Source of the DNA: Acetobacteraceae bacterium
Lineage (GTDB): Bacteria; Pseudomonadota; Alphaproteobacteria; Acetobacterales; Acetobacteraceae
Direction of reading: 5' to 3'
DNA length: 33,467 nucleotides
Assembly: GCA_027306955.1 (NCBI GenBank)
Contig: DAHUXX010000031.1
Location: 1-33,467 of the forward strand
The notes beneath the pieces are model-generated. The model was not told the origin of the DNA. It saw nothing but the letters and a program-made list of their open reading frames with translations, and did not search any database. Numbering within the stretch: the stretch's first letter is position 1; each line of letters begins with the position of its first letter. Shown in pieces: positions 1-8,519 of the stretch. The position numbers and the translations under genes were made by a program.

Positions 1-1348
1 GTTCCGGCGGGCGGATGCGGCGGGCGCGGTCGAGGATCCCCTGCCCTTCCAGCCAGGATTCGAACTCGGGCGCCGGGCGCAGGCCCAGCAGTTCGCGCAC
101 CGCGAGTGCGTCGTGGAACGAGGTGCTCTGGTAGCCGAGCATCACGTCGTCCGCCCCCGGCACGCCCATGACGAAGTTGACGCCGGCGGCCGCGAGCAGC
201 GTGAGCAGCGCGTCCATGTCGTCCTGGTCGGCGTCGGCATGATTGGTGTAGCAGACGTCGCAGCCCATCGGCACACCGAGCAGCTTGCCGCAGCAATGGT
301 CCTCGAGCCCGGCGCGGATGATCTCCTTGCCGCTGGCGAGGTATTCGGGACCGATGAAGCCGACGACGGTGTTGACGAGCAGGGGGCGGAAGCGGCGCGC
401 GACGGCGTAGGCGCGCGCCTCCAGCGTCTGCTGGTCGATGCCGTGATGGGCGCCCGCGGAGAGCGCGCTTCCCTGGCCCGTTTCGAAATACATCGCGTTG
501 TCGCCGATCGTCCCGCGCGCCAGCGAGGCCGCCGCGTCCGCGGCCTCGGCGAGGATCGCGAGGTTGATGCCGAAGGAGGCATTGGCTGCCTCGGTGCCGG
601 CGATGGACTGGAACACGAGGTCGACCGGCACGCCCTGGTTCATCAGCCCGAGCGTGGTGGTGACGTGGGCAAGGATGCAGCTCTGTGTGGGGACCGCAAG
701 GCGCTGGCGGATGTCGTCCAGCAGATGCAGCAGCTCCGCGGCACGCGCGGGGGAGTCGCTCGCGGGGTTGATGCCGATCGTGGCGTCGCCGGAGCCGAGC
801 AGCAGCCCGTCCAGCACCGAGGCGGCGATGCCCTTGGGGTCGTCGGTCGGGTGGTTGGGCTGCAGGCGCACGGCGAGGCGATGGGGCAGGCCGATCGTGG
901 TGCGGAAGCGCGTGACAACGCGGCATTTCGCGGCGACGGTCATGAGTTCGGAGAGGCGCATCAGCTTCACGGCGGCGGCGACCATCTCCGGCGTGAGGCC
1001 GGGGGCGAGGGAAGTGAGCGCGGCTTCGTCCGTGCCGTCGGCGAGGAGGAATTCGCGGAACTCGCCGACCGTCATGGCGGCGACGGGGGCGAAGGCGGCA
1101 CGGTCGTGCGTGTCGAGGATGAGGCGCGTGACCTCGTCGGTTTCGTAGGGGACGACCGGCTCATCGAGGAAGGCGGCGAGCGGCGTCTCCGCGAGTGCCA
1201 TCTGGGCGGCGACGCGTTCCTGGGCGGAGCCGGCGGCGACGGCGGCGAGCGCGTCGCCGCTGCGCGCCGGCGTGGCGCGGGCCAGCAAGGTGGCGAGGTC
1301 GGGAAAGACGTGGCGCGTGCCGGCGAGCGTCGCGGCGCGCGCGGTCAT
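1..1348 (-). CDS. eutB: Ethanolamine ammonia-lyase large subunit (partial, C-terminus cut by window edge)
   Basis: EutB is the catalytic subunit of the adenosylcobalamin-dependent lyase that splits ethanolamine into acetaldehyde and ammonia. The minus frame is open from the ATG at 1348 to base 1, giving about 449 residues against about 453 in E. coli, so only the last few residues are missing. Family blocks seen include GDATIGINP, LAHVTTTLGLMNQG, YFETGQGSALSAGA, LVNTVVGFIGPEYL, IRAGLEDH and CCYTNHADADQ. Its ATG overlaps the stop of the preceding small gene by 4 bases (ATGA), so it is the third gene of an ICMT - WxxGxW - eutB operon. The small subunit EutC would be expected just beyond the left edge. 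No microcompartment shell genes are seen here, which fits the compartment-less eut type, but the downstream side is not visible. Confidence 0.96.
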   Translation of the reverse strand, partial: MTARAATLAGTRHVFPDLATLLARATPARSGDALAAVAAGSAQERVAAQMALAETPLAAFLDEPVVPYETDEVTRLILDTHDRAAFAPVAAMTVGEFREFLLADGTDEAALTSLAPGLTPEMVAAAVKLMRLSELMTVAAKCRVVTRFRTTIGLPHRLAVRLQPNHPTDDPKGIAASVLDGLLLGSGDATIGINPASDSPARAAELLHLLDDIRQRLAVPTQSCILAHVTTTLGLMNQGVPVDLVFQSIAGTEAANASFGINLAILAEAADAAASLARGTIGDNAMYFETGQGSALSAGAHHGIDQQTLEARAYAVARRFRPLLVNTVVGFIGPEYLASGKEIIRAGLEDHCCGKLLGVPMGCDVCYTNHADADQDDMDALLTLLAAAGVNFVMGVPGADDVMLGYQSTSFHDALAVRELLGLRPAPEFESWLEGQGILDRARRIRPPE

Positions 1349-1650
1349 CGCATCGTGCCAGGAACCCAGCGGAAACCGGCGCCGGCGTCCTGTTCCCAAT
1401 GGCCGGGGACGTACTGGTCGTGGACCAGCGCCTTGCTCACGTACATGCCGTGCAGCCAGTGCCAGGTGACGCCGTCCCACATCCAGCGGCCTGGCTTCCA
1501 GACGAAGCCGGGGCCGGGCGGCGGCGGAACGGATTCGAAATGCGGCGGGGGCGGCGGCTGGCCGAAGGCCGAGCCCGGAACGAACTGCGCGCGCGCGGTG
1601 CCGGCGGCGAGGCAGACCACCAGCACCAGCAGCGCGCGCGCCTGCTTCAT
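1345..1650 (-). CDS. Small secreted WxxGxW-repeat protein, function unknown
   Basis: A 101-residue protein with an N-terminal signal peptide (MKQARALLVLVVCLAAGTARA, cleavage likely near residue 21), then a proline-rich stretch and tryptophan/glycine-rich motifs: FVWKPGRWMWDG, YVPGHW and FRWVPG. This pattern matches the YXWGXW / WXXGXW repeat family of small exported proteins, whose function is not established. Both ends are 4-base ATGA overlaps, with the methyltransferase upstream and eutB downstream, so it is co-translated with them. It is probably periplasmic or surface associated. The family call rests only on the aromatic/PG motifs; no catalytic residues are evident. Confidence 0.8.
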   Translation of the reverse strand: MKQARALLVLVVCLAAGTARAQFVPGSAFGQPPPPPHFESVPPPPGPGFVWKPGRWMWDGVTWHWLHGMYVSKALVHDQYVPGHWEQDAGAGFRWVPGTMR

Positions 1651-2240
1651 CGCGTCAGGTAGGCGAGCAGCCGGCCAGGGGCGGTGACCGGCACCAGCGC
1701 CGGAACTTCCTCGCGGTAGCGCGCGTAGCTGGCGCCGAAGGCGGCGTCCATCAGCCGCTCCTCGTCGCGGATCTGCACCGCGAGCGCGCCGATGACGAGG
1801 ATGATGCCAGCCAGCGCCATCACCGATCCATCCGCGAGCGACCAGGCGACCGAGGCAAGCAGGATTCCGGAATAGATCGGATGGCGCATCAGCGTGTAGG
1901 GGCCCTCGGTGATCAGCTCGTGGTTCTCGCGCAGCACCACGACGTTGCTCCAGTTGCCGCCGAGCACGCGCCGCGCCCAGAGGGTGAGGCCAAGGCCGCA
2001 GGCGGTAAGGAGGACGAAGATGGGCGCGATCTCGTCGCCGGTGGGAACAATGCGGCGCGCCAGCAGACCCGACGGCGCCGGCAGCGCGAGCAGTGCGAGG
2101 CCGCCGACATAAGGCACCTGGCGGGTGAGCCAGTCGGACCAGGAATCGCCGCGCACCTGGGCCTTCACCCCCCGCGAGGCGACCGCCCAGGCGAGCAACC
2201 AGGCCGCCCAGATCGCGGCGATCGTCAAACGCAATATCAT
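1647..2240 (-). CDS. ICMT/PEMT-type integral membrane methyltransferase family protein
   Basis: About 197 residues and strongly hydrophobic, with roughly five predicted membrane segments. The C-terminal catalytic signature of the isoprenylcysteine carboxyl methyltransferase / phospholipid methyltransferase superfamily is clear: ENHELITEGPYTLMRHPIYS, followed by a membrane helix and RDEERLM...YARYREEVPALVP. Such enzymes bind SAM at the membrane face; the bacterial substrate (lipid or small molecule) cannot be told from sequence. I place the start at the ATG at 2240 because GGAG lies 8 bases upstream and the residues before it are not family-like; an in-frame start at 2285 would add 15 residues. 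It is the first gene of the operon leading to eutB and lies 58 bases after the valS stop on the same strand, so read-through from valS is possible. Confidence 0.88.
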   Translation of the reverse strand: MILRLTIAAIWAAWLLAWAVASRGVKAQVRGDSWSDWLTRQVPYVGGLALLALPAPSGLLARRIVPTGDEIAPIFVLLTACGLGLTLWARRVLGGNWSNVVVLRENHELITEGPYTLMRHPIYSGILLASVAWSLADGSVMALAGIILVIGALAVQIRDEERLMDAAFGASYARYREEVPALVPVTAPGRLLAYLTR

Positions 2241-2298
2241 CGGGTTATCTCCGTTCCCCAGGTAAGGTCGCCGAAAATCCTGCACAAGACCCTTCGGC

Positions 2299-4986
2299 TC
2301 ATGCGATTCGCCGCAGCGCGGCTTCCAGTCGCGCCTCCTCGCTGCGCGCGGCCTCGAGGCGGGAGCGGTTCTCCTCCACCACCTCTTCCGGCGCGCGGGC
2401 GACGAAATCCGCGTTGGCGAGCTTGCCCGCGATCTTGCGGGCCTCGGCGGCGGCCTTGTCGCGCTCCTTCGCGAGCCGCGTGCGCTCCGCGGCGAGGTCG
2501 ATCAGGCCCGCGAGCGGCAGCAGCACCGTGGCCTCGCCCAGCACCGCGACGGCGCTGCCCTGGGGCGGCTCGCGCTCGTGCACGTCGATCGCGGAGGCGC
2601 GCGCGAGGCGGCCGATCGCCGCCTGCCAGCGCCGCGCCCAGCCGAGCGCCGCCTCGCCGGCGCCGCGCAGCAGCACCGGGGAGAGTTGCGAGGGCGGCAC
2701 GTTCATCTCCGCGCGCACGGTGCGCACGGCGGAGATCAGCGCCGTCACCCATTCCATCTCCTCGCGCGCCTCGGCCGCGCCTTCGACGGCGAAGGGTTGC
2801 GGCCAGGGGGCACGGATAAGGCTGCCCTCGGGCCCGTAGCCGAGCCGGTCCCACAGCGTTTCGGTGACAAAGGGCATGAGCGGGTGCAGCAGGCGCAGGA
2901 TCACGCCGAGCACCTGGCCCGCGACGCGGCGCACCTCGTCCGCCTCCGGCCCCGGCGACGCGAGCGCGGGCTTGGCGAACTCCAGGAACCAGTCGCAGAA
3001 CACGTTCCAGACGAAGCGCGTGCAGGCCCCGGCGTATTCGTCGAAGCGGCAGGCCTCCAGCGCCGCGTCGGCCTCGGCGATGGCGGCGGAGGCGGCGTCG
3101 AGCAGCCACCTTGTCAGCGGCAGCGTGGCGGCGGGCGCGGCGTCCGCCGGGACGGCGACGATACCCGACATCTCGCAGAAGCGCGCGGCGTTCCACAGCT
3201 TGGTGGCGAAGGCACGCCTGGTTTCCACCAGCGCGGGGCCGAGCTTGATGTCGCGGCCGAGCCCGGCCTCCGAGCAGATGGTGTAGCGCAGGGCGTCGGC
3301 GCCGAAACGTTCGATGAGGTCGAGCGGGTCGACGATGTTGCCCTTGGACTTGCTCATCTTCTGGCCGCGCTCGTCGCGCACCAGGCCGTGGATGTGCACG
3401 GTGCGGAACGGCACGTCGCCCATGAAGTGCAGGCCCATCATCATCATCCGGGCGACCCAGAAGAAGATGATATCGAAGCCGGTGACGAGCACGTCGCCGG
3501 GGTAGTAACGGGCGAGCTCCGGTGTGGCGTCCGGCCAGCCGAGGGTGGAGAAGGGCCAGAGGGCGGAGCTGAACCAGTTATCGAGCACATCCTCGTCCTG
3601 GCGCATCAACATTGCTTTGCCGTAATGAGAGACCGCGGCGGCAGCGGCCTCCTCCTCGCTCTCGGCGACGAAGACCTCGCCGTCCGGGCCGTACCAGGCG
3701 GGGATGCGGTGGCCCCACCAGAGCTGGCGGGAGATGCACCAGGGCTCGATCGAGCGCATCCAGGCGAAGAACGTGTTCGCCCATTGTTTTGGGACAAAAA
3801 CCGTCCTGCCTTGTTCCACCGCCTCGATCGCGGGCTTCGCCAGCACCTCGGCGTTGGCATACCACTGCACCGTCATCAGCGGCTCGATCGGCACGCCGGA
3901 GCGGTCGCCGTGCGGCACCTGATGCGTGTGCGCCTCGACGGCGTTGAGCAGGCCGAGCCGTTCCAGTTCGGCGACGATGCGCTTGCGCGCCTCGAACCGG
4001 TCAAGGCCCTGCAGCGTGCGGGTGAAGGCGGGGTCCGCGACGCCGGCGACCACGCGCAGCTCCGCCTCGATCTCGGCGAGGGTGACGCAGGCTCCCGTGT
4101 CGAGCACCGAGGGCATCGGCAGCGCGTGGCGCTTGCCCACGGCGAAGTCGTTGAAGTCGTGCGCGGGGGTGATCTTGACCGCACCCGTGCCCTTCTCGGG
4201 GTCGGCGTGCTCGTCGGCGACGATGGGGATGGCGCGGCCGACGAGCGGCAGGATCGCGCGCCGGCCCACGAGGTGGGCAAGCTTCGGATTCTCCGGGTGC
4301 ACGGCGATCGCGGTGTCGCCAAGCATCGTTTCGGGCCGCGTGGTGGCGACGACGGTGCTTTCGTCGCTGTCCTCGATCGGATAACGGATGTGCCAGAGGC
4401 TGCCTCGGATCTCGCGCGATTCCACCTCGAGGTCGGAGATCGCGGAGCGGAATTTCGGGTCCCAGTTCACGAGCCGCCGGTCGCGGTAGATAAGCCCCTG
4501 GCGGTAGAGGGTGACGAAGACACGGCGCACGGCGCGCGACAGGCCCTCGTCCATGGTGAAGCGCTCGCGCGGCCAGTCGAGCGAGGCGCCGAGCCGGCGC
4601 AACTGCTGGGTGATGGCGCCGCCGGATTCCGCCTTCCACTGCCAGACGCGGTCGAGGAAGGCCTCGCGGCCGAGTGCCGCGCGGCTGCGGCCCTCGCTGT
4701 CGAGCAGGCGCTCGACAACCATCTGGGTGGCGATGCCGGCGTGGTCCGTGCCCGGCTGCCAGAGCGCGTCGCGGCCCTGCATCCGCCGCCAGCGGATCAG
4801 CGTGTCCTGGAGCGTGAAGGTGAGCGCGTGGCCCATGTGCAGCCGTCCGGTGACATTGGGCGGCGGAATCATGATGGTGAACGGAACGGCGTTGGACCGG
4901 GGATCGCAGGCGAAGGCGCCGGATTGCTCCCACACGCGGTAGGTGGCGGCTTCGTCGGTCGCGTCCTGGTAGGTCTTGTCGAGCAT
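2299..4986 (-). CDS. valS: Valyl-tRNA synthetase
   Basis: Class I aminoacyl-tRNA synthetase that charges tRNA-Val in the cytosol. The 895-residue length is normal. The HIGH motif appears as PPPNVTGRLHMGHAL (HMGH at residues 50-53) and the KMSKS loop as GQKMSKSKGN (KMSKS at 543-547). Between them lies the CP1 editing domain with ATTRPETMLGDTA and ITPAHDFNDF. The anticodon-binding domain (WNAARF...) and the C-terminal valyl coiled-coil arm (AAERTRLAKERDKAAAEARKI region) are present. The ATG at 4986 is preferred over a GTG two codons upstream because AAGAG precedes it at usual spacing. It lies 90 bases after the PopZ-like gene on the same strand, completing a pcm - tolC - popZ - valS order. Confidence 0.98.
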   Translation of the reverse strand: MLDKTYQDATDEAATYRVWEQSGAFACDPRSNAVPFTIMIPPPNVTGRLHMGHALTFTLQDTLIRWRRMQGRDALWQPGTDHAGIATQMVVERLLDSEGRSRAALGREAFLDRVWQWKAESGGAITQQLRRLGASLDWPRERFTMDEGLSRAVRRVFVTLYRQGLIYRDRRLVNWDPKFRSAISDLEVESREIRGSLWHIRYPIEDSDESTVVATTRPETMLGDTAIAVHPENPKLAHLVGRRAILPLVGRAIPIVADEHADPEKGTGAVKITPAHDFNDFAVGKRHALPMPSVLDTGACVTLAEIEAELRVVAGVADPAFTRTLQGLDRFEARKRIVAELERLGLLNAVEAHTHQVPHGDRSGVPIEPLMTVQWYANAEVLAKPAIEAVEQGRTVFVPKQWANTFFAWMRSIEPWCISRQLWWGHRIPAWYGPDGEVFVAESEEEAAAAAVSHYGKAMLMRQDEDVLDNWFSSALWPFSTLGWPDATPELARYYPGDVLVTGFDIIFFWVARMMMMGLHFMGDVPFRTVHIHGLVRDERGQKMSKSKGNIVDPLDLIERFGADALRYTICSEAGLGRDIKLGPALVETRRAFATKLWNAARFCEMSGIVAVPADAAPAATLPLTRWLLDAASAAIAEADAALEACRFDEYAGACTRFVWNVFCDWFLEFAKPALASPGPEADEVRRVAGQVLGVILRLLHPLMPFVTETLWDRLGYGPEGSLIRAPWPQPFAVEGAAEAREEMEWVTALISAVRTVRAEMNVPPSQLSPVLLRGAGEAALGWARRWQAAIGRLARASAIDVHEREPPQGSAVAVLGEATVLLPLAGLIDLAAERTRLAKERDKAAAEARKIAGKLANADFVARAPEEVVEENRSRLEAARSEEARLEAALRRIA

Positions 4987-5076
4987 CGGCACTCTTTAGG
5001 GGAATCGCGGCGGCGCGGAAACGCCGGTTGGTACAGGATTTGTGGAGCGGGAGACGGTCAGGCGGGGATACGGCGG

Positions 5077-5853
5077 TCAGCCGACGTGGCGGCTGACGAC
5101 GCGCTCGATCTCCGCCCGCACCAGGCGTTCGACGACCCGGGGCAGGTTCTCGTCGAGCCAGGCCTTCAGCAGGCCCCGGATTTCCTCGCGCACGATGTCC
5201 TCGATGGTGGGCCCGCCGCTTCGCACGGGGACCGACTGGCTGCCGGCGAGGCGGCGCACCAGCTCGCCCATGGAGGCAGCCGCCGCCGCGGCGGCGGCTG
5301 GGGCCACGAGCGGAGCCGGCGGTTCCACGGGATTCACCTCGACGCGCGGCGGGACCGGCGAGCGCTGTTGCGGCGGCGCGGCCGGCGGCTCGTCGTTTGG
5401 CGCGGCGGCAGCGGGCGCCGGAGCGATGACGGGCGTAAAGATCACCGTTGGCGGCTCGGGAGCCGGCTCCGGCGGGTGAACCACAGCCGGCAACGCGGCG
5501 GCAGGCGTGAGGAGGCCGCGCGACGGCTGCGAAGAGGGCTCCGGCGGCGGCAGGACGGCCACGCCTTCCGCCTCAGGCTCAGGCTCAGGCTCTGGCTCTG
5601 GCGCCGAGCCGAGCCGCGGGGCCGGCGCCGGTTCTGCCGCCGGCTCCGGTGCCGCAGGCGCTGGGGTGGCGGCCGGCGGCTGCGCGCGCATCGCCGGCGT
5701 CAGTTCCAGCACGTCCGGCGACGGCGCCTCGCGCGGCTCCTCCTCGTTCAGGATGCGCCGGATGGAGGCGAGGATGTCCTCCATCGAGGGGTCGCCGCCC
5801 TGTTCTGGCCGGACCGGTTCCGGCGCGGCGGGATTCGCGGGATTGGTGCTCAT
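5077..5853 (-). CDS. PopZ-like polar organising protein (DUF2497 family)
   Basis: 258 residues in the three-part layout of alphaproteobacterial PopZ. A short N-terminal helix (SMEDILASIRRILNEEE, about residues 23-39) is followed by a long proline/alanine/glutamate-rich disordered linker, including a PEPEPEPE run. A C-terminal oligomerisation region follows (IEDIVREEIRGLLKAWLDEN then VVERLVRAEIERVVSRHVG). In Caulobacter, PopZ self-assembles into a polar matrix that anchors ParB/centromere and recruits cell-cycle regulators through the N-terminal helix; that role is inferred here from the conserved ends. The start overlaps the stop of the TolC-family gene by 4 bases (5850-5853), so the two are translationally coupled. 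The acidic, proline-rich linker is typical of the family and variable in length. Confidence 0.88.
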   Translation of the reverse strand: MSTNPANPAAPEPVRPEQGGDPSMEDILASIRRILNEEEPREAPSPDVLELTPAMRAQPPAATPAPAAPEPAAEPAPAPRLGSAPEPEPEPEPEAEGVAVLPPPEPSSQPSRGLLTPAAALPAVVHPPEPAPEPPTVIFTPVIAPAPAAAAPNDEPPAAPPQQRSPVPPRVEVNPVEPPAPLVAPAAAAAAAASMGELVRRLAGSQSVPVRSGGPTIEDIVREEIRGLLKAWLDENLPRVVERLVRAEIERVVSRHVG

Positions 5854-7334
5854 CGGCCGGGCTGGTGCGTCGCCGCGTCGCCGGTGCCGATCCAGAGGTT
5901 CTTCACCGCGTTGTAGTAGGCAAGGTCATTGTACAGCGGCACCTGCAGGCCGAGGTCGCGGGCGGTGAGCCGCCCGACCGCCTGGGCCAGCGAATAGGAG
6001 GCGTTCACCAGCGTCGCCAGGTTCTGCACCAGCGTGACTTGCGAGTTGAGCAGCGCCTGCTGTGCGTTCAGCACGTCGAGCGTCGTGAGCGTGCCGACGA
6101 TCGCCTCGCGCTCGGTGCCCTGCAGCGCCACCTCGTTGGCGCTGATCTGCTGGCGGGTGGAAACGATCGTGGCCTTGGCGCCGACATAGGCATTCCAGGC
6201 GGCGGCGGCCTGCTGCGCGGCGGTGCGCTTGCTGTCGTCGATCGACTTCAGCGCCTGCTGGATGAGCTGGCGCGCCTGGCGGATCGCCGCGTACTCGCTG
6301 CCACCCTGGTAGATCGGCATGCTGAATTGCACCAGGATCTGGGCGAGGTTGGTCGTGAGGTTCTTCTGCTGCGTGTCCTCGTTGTGCGAGATCTGGCCCT
6401 GCAGCGAGAGATTGGGCATCAGCTTGGAATAGGCGATGTCGAAATTGTTCTTGGCCTCGGCGGCCTGGAACAGCGCGCCGATGACGGTCGGGTTGTTGGC
6501 GACGGCCTCTGCCACCGCCCCCTGCTCCGAGGTGACGCCCGGCATCAGCGGCTGCGGCGGCACCAGGTTGGCCGCGGGATCGGAGCCGACATACTGGCGG
6601 AAGGTCGCGTCCGCGATCTTGAGGTTCGCCGCCGAGGTCTCGCGCTCGGCGACGGCGCCGGCGAGCGCCGCCTGGGCCTGGGCGACATCCGTGCTGGTGA
6701 TCTCGCCCACGGTGAAGCGGTCGTTGGTGGCCTGCAGCTGCTTGGCCAGGACCTGCTCGTTGTTGATGGCGAGCTGGAGCACCTGCTGTGCCTGGATCAC
6801 GCCGACATAGGCGGAGACGACGTTGCCGAACACCTGCTGCTCGGCCGCGATCAGGGCGGCACGCTGCGCCATCACCAGGTTCTTGGCGTGCGCCACGCTC
6901 GCGACCGTGCCGCCGCCGTTATAGAGCGGCTGGTTGATGGCCAGCGTCTCGGTGTTGGCGCCGCGCGTGCCGAAGGACGTGATGTTGTACGGCGGCGGCG
7001 GCGAGGTGAAATGCTGGACCTCGCCGGACTGGATGTAGCCGGCGTTGGCGCTGATGGAGACCTGCGGGCGCCAGCCGGCCAGCGCCGAGGGCACGTTCTC
7101 GTCCGCGGCGCGCAGCGCGGCGCGTTGCGCCTGCAGCGCCGGATTGGTGAGGTAGGCGACGGCCAGCGCCTGGTCCAGCGTCGTGGGCTGCGCCGGCAGC
7201 GGCTCGGCGAGGGGCGTGGCAACCGGGGCCCTGGCGGCCGGCGGCGGTCCGCCCGCGGCCAGCGCGGTCGCGGGCAATGCCCCCGCGCAGGCGGCCGAAC
7301 CCATGAGGGCGGCGATCAGGATCTTGCGTGTCAT
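5850..7334 (-). CDS. tolC: TolC-family outer membrane efflux/secretion channel
   Basis: 494 residues with a signal peptide (MTRKILIAALMGSAACAGA...ALAAGG). Two homologous OEP-type halves follow, built of long alpha-helices, with the first beginning near DQALAVAYLTNPALQAQRAAL. Glutamine- and alanine-rich helices (AIRQARQLIQQALKSIDDSK, TAAQQAAAAWNAYVGAKATI) and the closing block VLNAQQALLNSQVTLVQN...AVGRLTARDLGL fit the type I secretion outer membrane protein subgroup. It would trimerise into the outer-membrane barrel and periplasmic tunnel used with RND or ABC export systems. No inner-membrane pump or adaptor gene lies in the window, so the partner is unknown. It follows pcm on the same strand after an 82-base gap. 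Confidence 0.95.
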   Translation of the reverse strand: MTRKILIAALMGSAACAGALPATALAAGGPPPAARAPVATPLAEPLPAQPTTLDQALAVAYLTNPALQAQRAALRAADENVPSALAGWRPQVSISANAGYIQSGEVQHFTSPPPPYNITSFGTRGANTETLAINQPLYNGGGTVASVAHAKNLVMAQRAALIAAEQQVFGNVVSAYVGVIQAQQVLQLAINNEQVLAKQLQATNDRFTVGEITSTDVAQAQAALAGAVAERETSAANLKIADATFRQYVGSDPAANLVPPQPLMPGVTSEQGAVAEAVANNPTVIGALFQAAEAKNNFDIAYSKLMPNLSLQGQISHNEDTQQKNLTTNLAQILVQFSMPIYQGGSEYAAIRQARQLIQQALKSIDDSKRTAAQQAAAAWNAYVGAKATIVSTRQQISANEVALQGTEREAIVGTLTTLDVLNAQQALLNSQVTLVQNLATLVNASYSLAQAVGRLTARDLGLQVPLYNDLAYYNAVKNLWIGTGDAATHQPGR

Positions 7335-7416
7335 GCGGCGCTCCGGGAGGGCCGGGATGATGTCGCCCGGCGGCCCTGCGATGCAAGCCTGTCGCGGCGA
7401 CCGCAGCCCTGCATCA

Positions 7417-8100
7417 TCAGAAGACGAAGCCTGGTGCCGCGGACAGCGCGGGCAGGCAGGACGTGAACGCGTCGAACAGCGGCCGCAGGGCGAGGCCGGC
7501 CGAGGTCATCTCCCCCTCCACCGCCTGGCCGAGCCCCGCAGCGTCGAGGCGCACGCCGTAGAGCCGTCCGCCGGCACTGCCCGCGCGGGGCGTGAGTCGC
7601 GCCGGGATCGTGTCCGGCATGATCTCGAAGCCGCCCTCGATCAGGATGACGTCGAACGGGCCGCGCGGCAGGTCGGCGGGGCCGGCCTCCAGCACGGTCA
7701 CGCGCGGCGCGGTCGCGGCCAGGGCGATGCGCGCGCGGGCGTAGAGCGCCGGGTCGTCCTCGCAGGCGGTGACGGCGAAGCCGCAGGCGGAAAGCACCGC
7801 GGCGCCGTACCCACTGCCGGCGCCGACCACCAGCGCCTTGCCGCCACCCGAGGCGGGGTCGGCGGTGTCAAGGATCGCCTGGACGAGCCGGGCCAGGAGC
7901 ATCGGCGCCACCAGCACGCGGCGGTTGCCCAACGGCACGTCCTCGTCGGCGTAGGCGAGCGGGGCGGCGCTCTCCGGCAGGAAGCGTTCGCGCGGCAGGG
8001 TGCGCAGCGCCTCGAGGAGGCGGGGATCGTTGACCTTGTTCGGCCGCACCTGGCCATCGACCATGAAGCGGCGCGCCGTCGTGAAATCCGGGGTCTGCAT
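7417..8100 (-). CDS. pcm: Protein-L-isoaspartate O-methyltransferase family protein
   Basis: 227 residues, SAM-dependent methyltransferase of the PCMT family, which repairs isoaspartyl residues in aged proteins. SAM motif I is VVGAGSGYGAA (about residues 91-101), then TACEDDPALYARAR as the acidic ribose-binding loop and GPFDVILIEGG as motif II. The N-terminal ARRFMVDGQVRPNKVNDPRL is typical of the alphaproteobacterial subgroup that sits next to tolC. This subgroup lacks the classic VG(T/S)GSGY catalytic context of E. coli Pcm in part, so the exact substrate is less certain. A good promoter (TTGCGG-N17-TATAAG) ends only 9 bases from the ATG, pointing to a leaderless transcript. Confidence 0.9.
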   Translation of the reverse strand: MQTPDFTTARRFMVDGQVRPNKVNDPRLLEALRTLPRERFLPESAAPLAYADEDVPLGNRRVLVAPMLLARLVQAILDTADPASGGGKALVVGAGSGYGAAVLSACGFAVTACEDDPALYARARIALAATAPRVTVLEAGPADLPRGPFDVILIEGGFEIMPDTIPARLTPRAGSAGGRLYGVRLDAAGLGQAVEGEMTSAGLALRPLFDAFTSCLPALSAAPGFVF

Positions 8101-8108
8101 GGCGCGGA

Positions 8109-8137
8109 CTTATAGGCGCCGGCATGCTGCGCCGCAA
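8109..8137 (-). promoter_or_regulatory. Sigma70-type promoter of pcm, probably leaderless
   Basis: On the minus strand TTGCGG (8137-8132) and TATAAG (8114-8109) are separated by 17 bases. Initiation about 7 bases after the -10 would fall at 8101-8103, right at the pcm ATG (8100-8098), and there is no room for a Shine-Dalgarno sequence. The start site is inferred from spacing only. Confidence 0.55.
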
Positions 8138-8160
8138 ACGCGGGATGCGCCGGTTTGGCC

Positions 8161-8190
8161 TTGACCGGGGCCATGCGCTCACGGGATAAG
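8161..8190 (+). promoter_or_regulatory. Sigma70-type promoter of tRNA-Cys
   Basis: TTGACC (8161-8166) and GATAAG (8185-8190) separated by 18 bases (17 if GGATAA is used as the -10). Predicted initiation near 8197 lies about 6 bases before the mature tRNA 5' end, a usual layout for a bacterial tRNA gene. Confidence 0.55.
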
Positions 8191-8202
8191 CCGCGCGGGT
8201 CC

Positions 8203-8276
8203 GGTCCGGTGGCAGAGTGGTGATGCAGCGGACTGCAAATCCGCGAATGTGGGTTCGATTCCCGCCCGGACCTCCA
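8203..8276 (+). tRNA. tRNA-Cys (anticodon GCA)
   Basis: 74 bases including an encoded CCA. The acceptor arms GGTCCGG (8203-8209) and CCGGACC (8266-8272) pair perfectly, with discriminator T and CCA at 8274-8276. The D arm is TGGCAGAGTGGTGATGC. The anticodon stem-loop is GCGGA-CTGCAAA-TCCGC, and the T arm is GTGGG-TTCGATT-CCCGC with one G-T pair. The 5' acceptor sequence is duplicated just upstream (GGTCCGGTCCGG from 8198), so the mature end was fixed by the D arm position. Confidence 0.97.
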
Positions 8277-8519
8277 CCCGGTTTTCCGATGCCTTGCTGC
8301 CGCGGGCGGCGGGGCGCATGTCGCGCCCGGATTGAGCAGGCCGGATCGCGACACCGCATTGCGGGGCGCCGAGCGGGATCGTCATTGTTCTGCAACGGAA
8401 CCGACGCCGGCGGAACGAGCGGGGATCGCCGCTCAATTCCTCGATTGACCGCCGGACGAAAGTGGCGCATCCGCTTGCGCCGCAAACGATAAGATCTGCG
8501 TCTTTCAGGGAAGGTTCCG

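Noticed and set aside
2578..5916. 1112-residue plus-strand open frame antisense to valS and the PopZ-like gene
   Set aside because: High GC leaves antisense frames open. Its translation is low-complexity Arg/Gly/Asp/Val and shows no family motif, whereas the minus strand encodes a complete ValRS.
7378..7415. Inverted repeat GATGCA...TGCATC between pcm and the tolC-type gene
   Set aside because: Only 6-base arms around a long loop with no T-run; not convincing as a terminator or attenuator.
8289..8492. Small open frame of 67 codons between tRNA-Cys and the CNF-like gene
   Set aside because: Arginine/cysteine-rich composition, no ribosome site, and no family resemblance; the gap appears non-coding.
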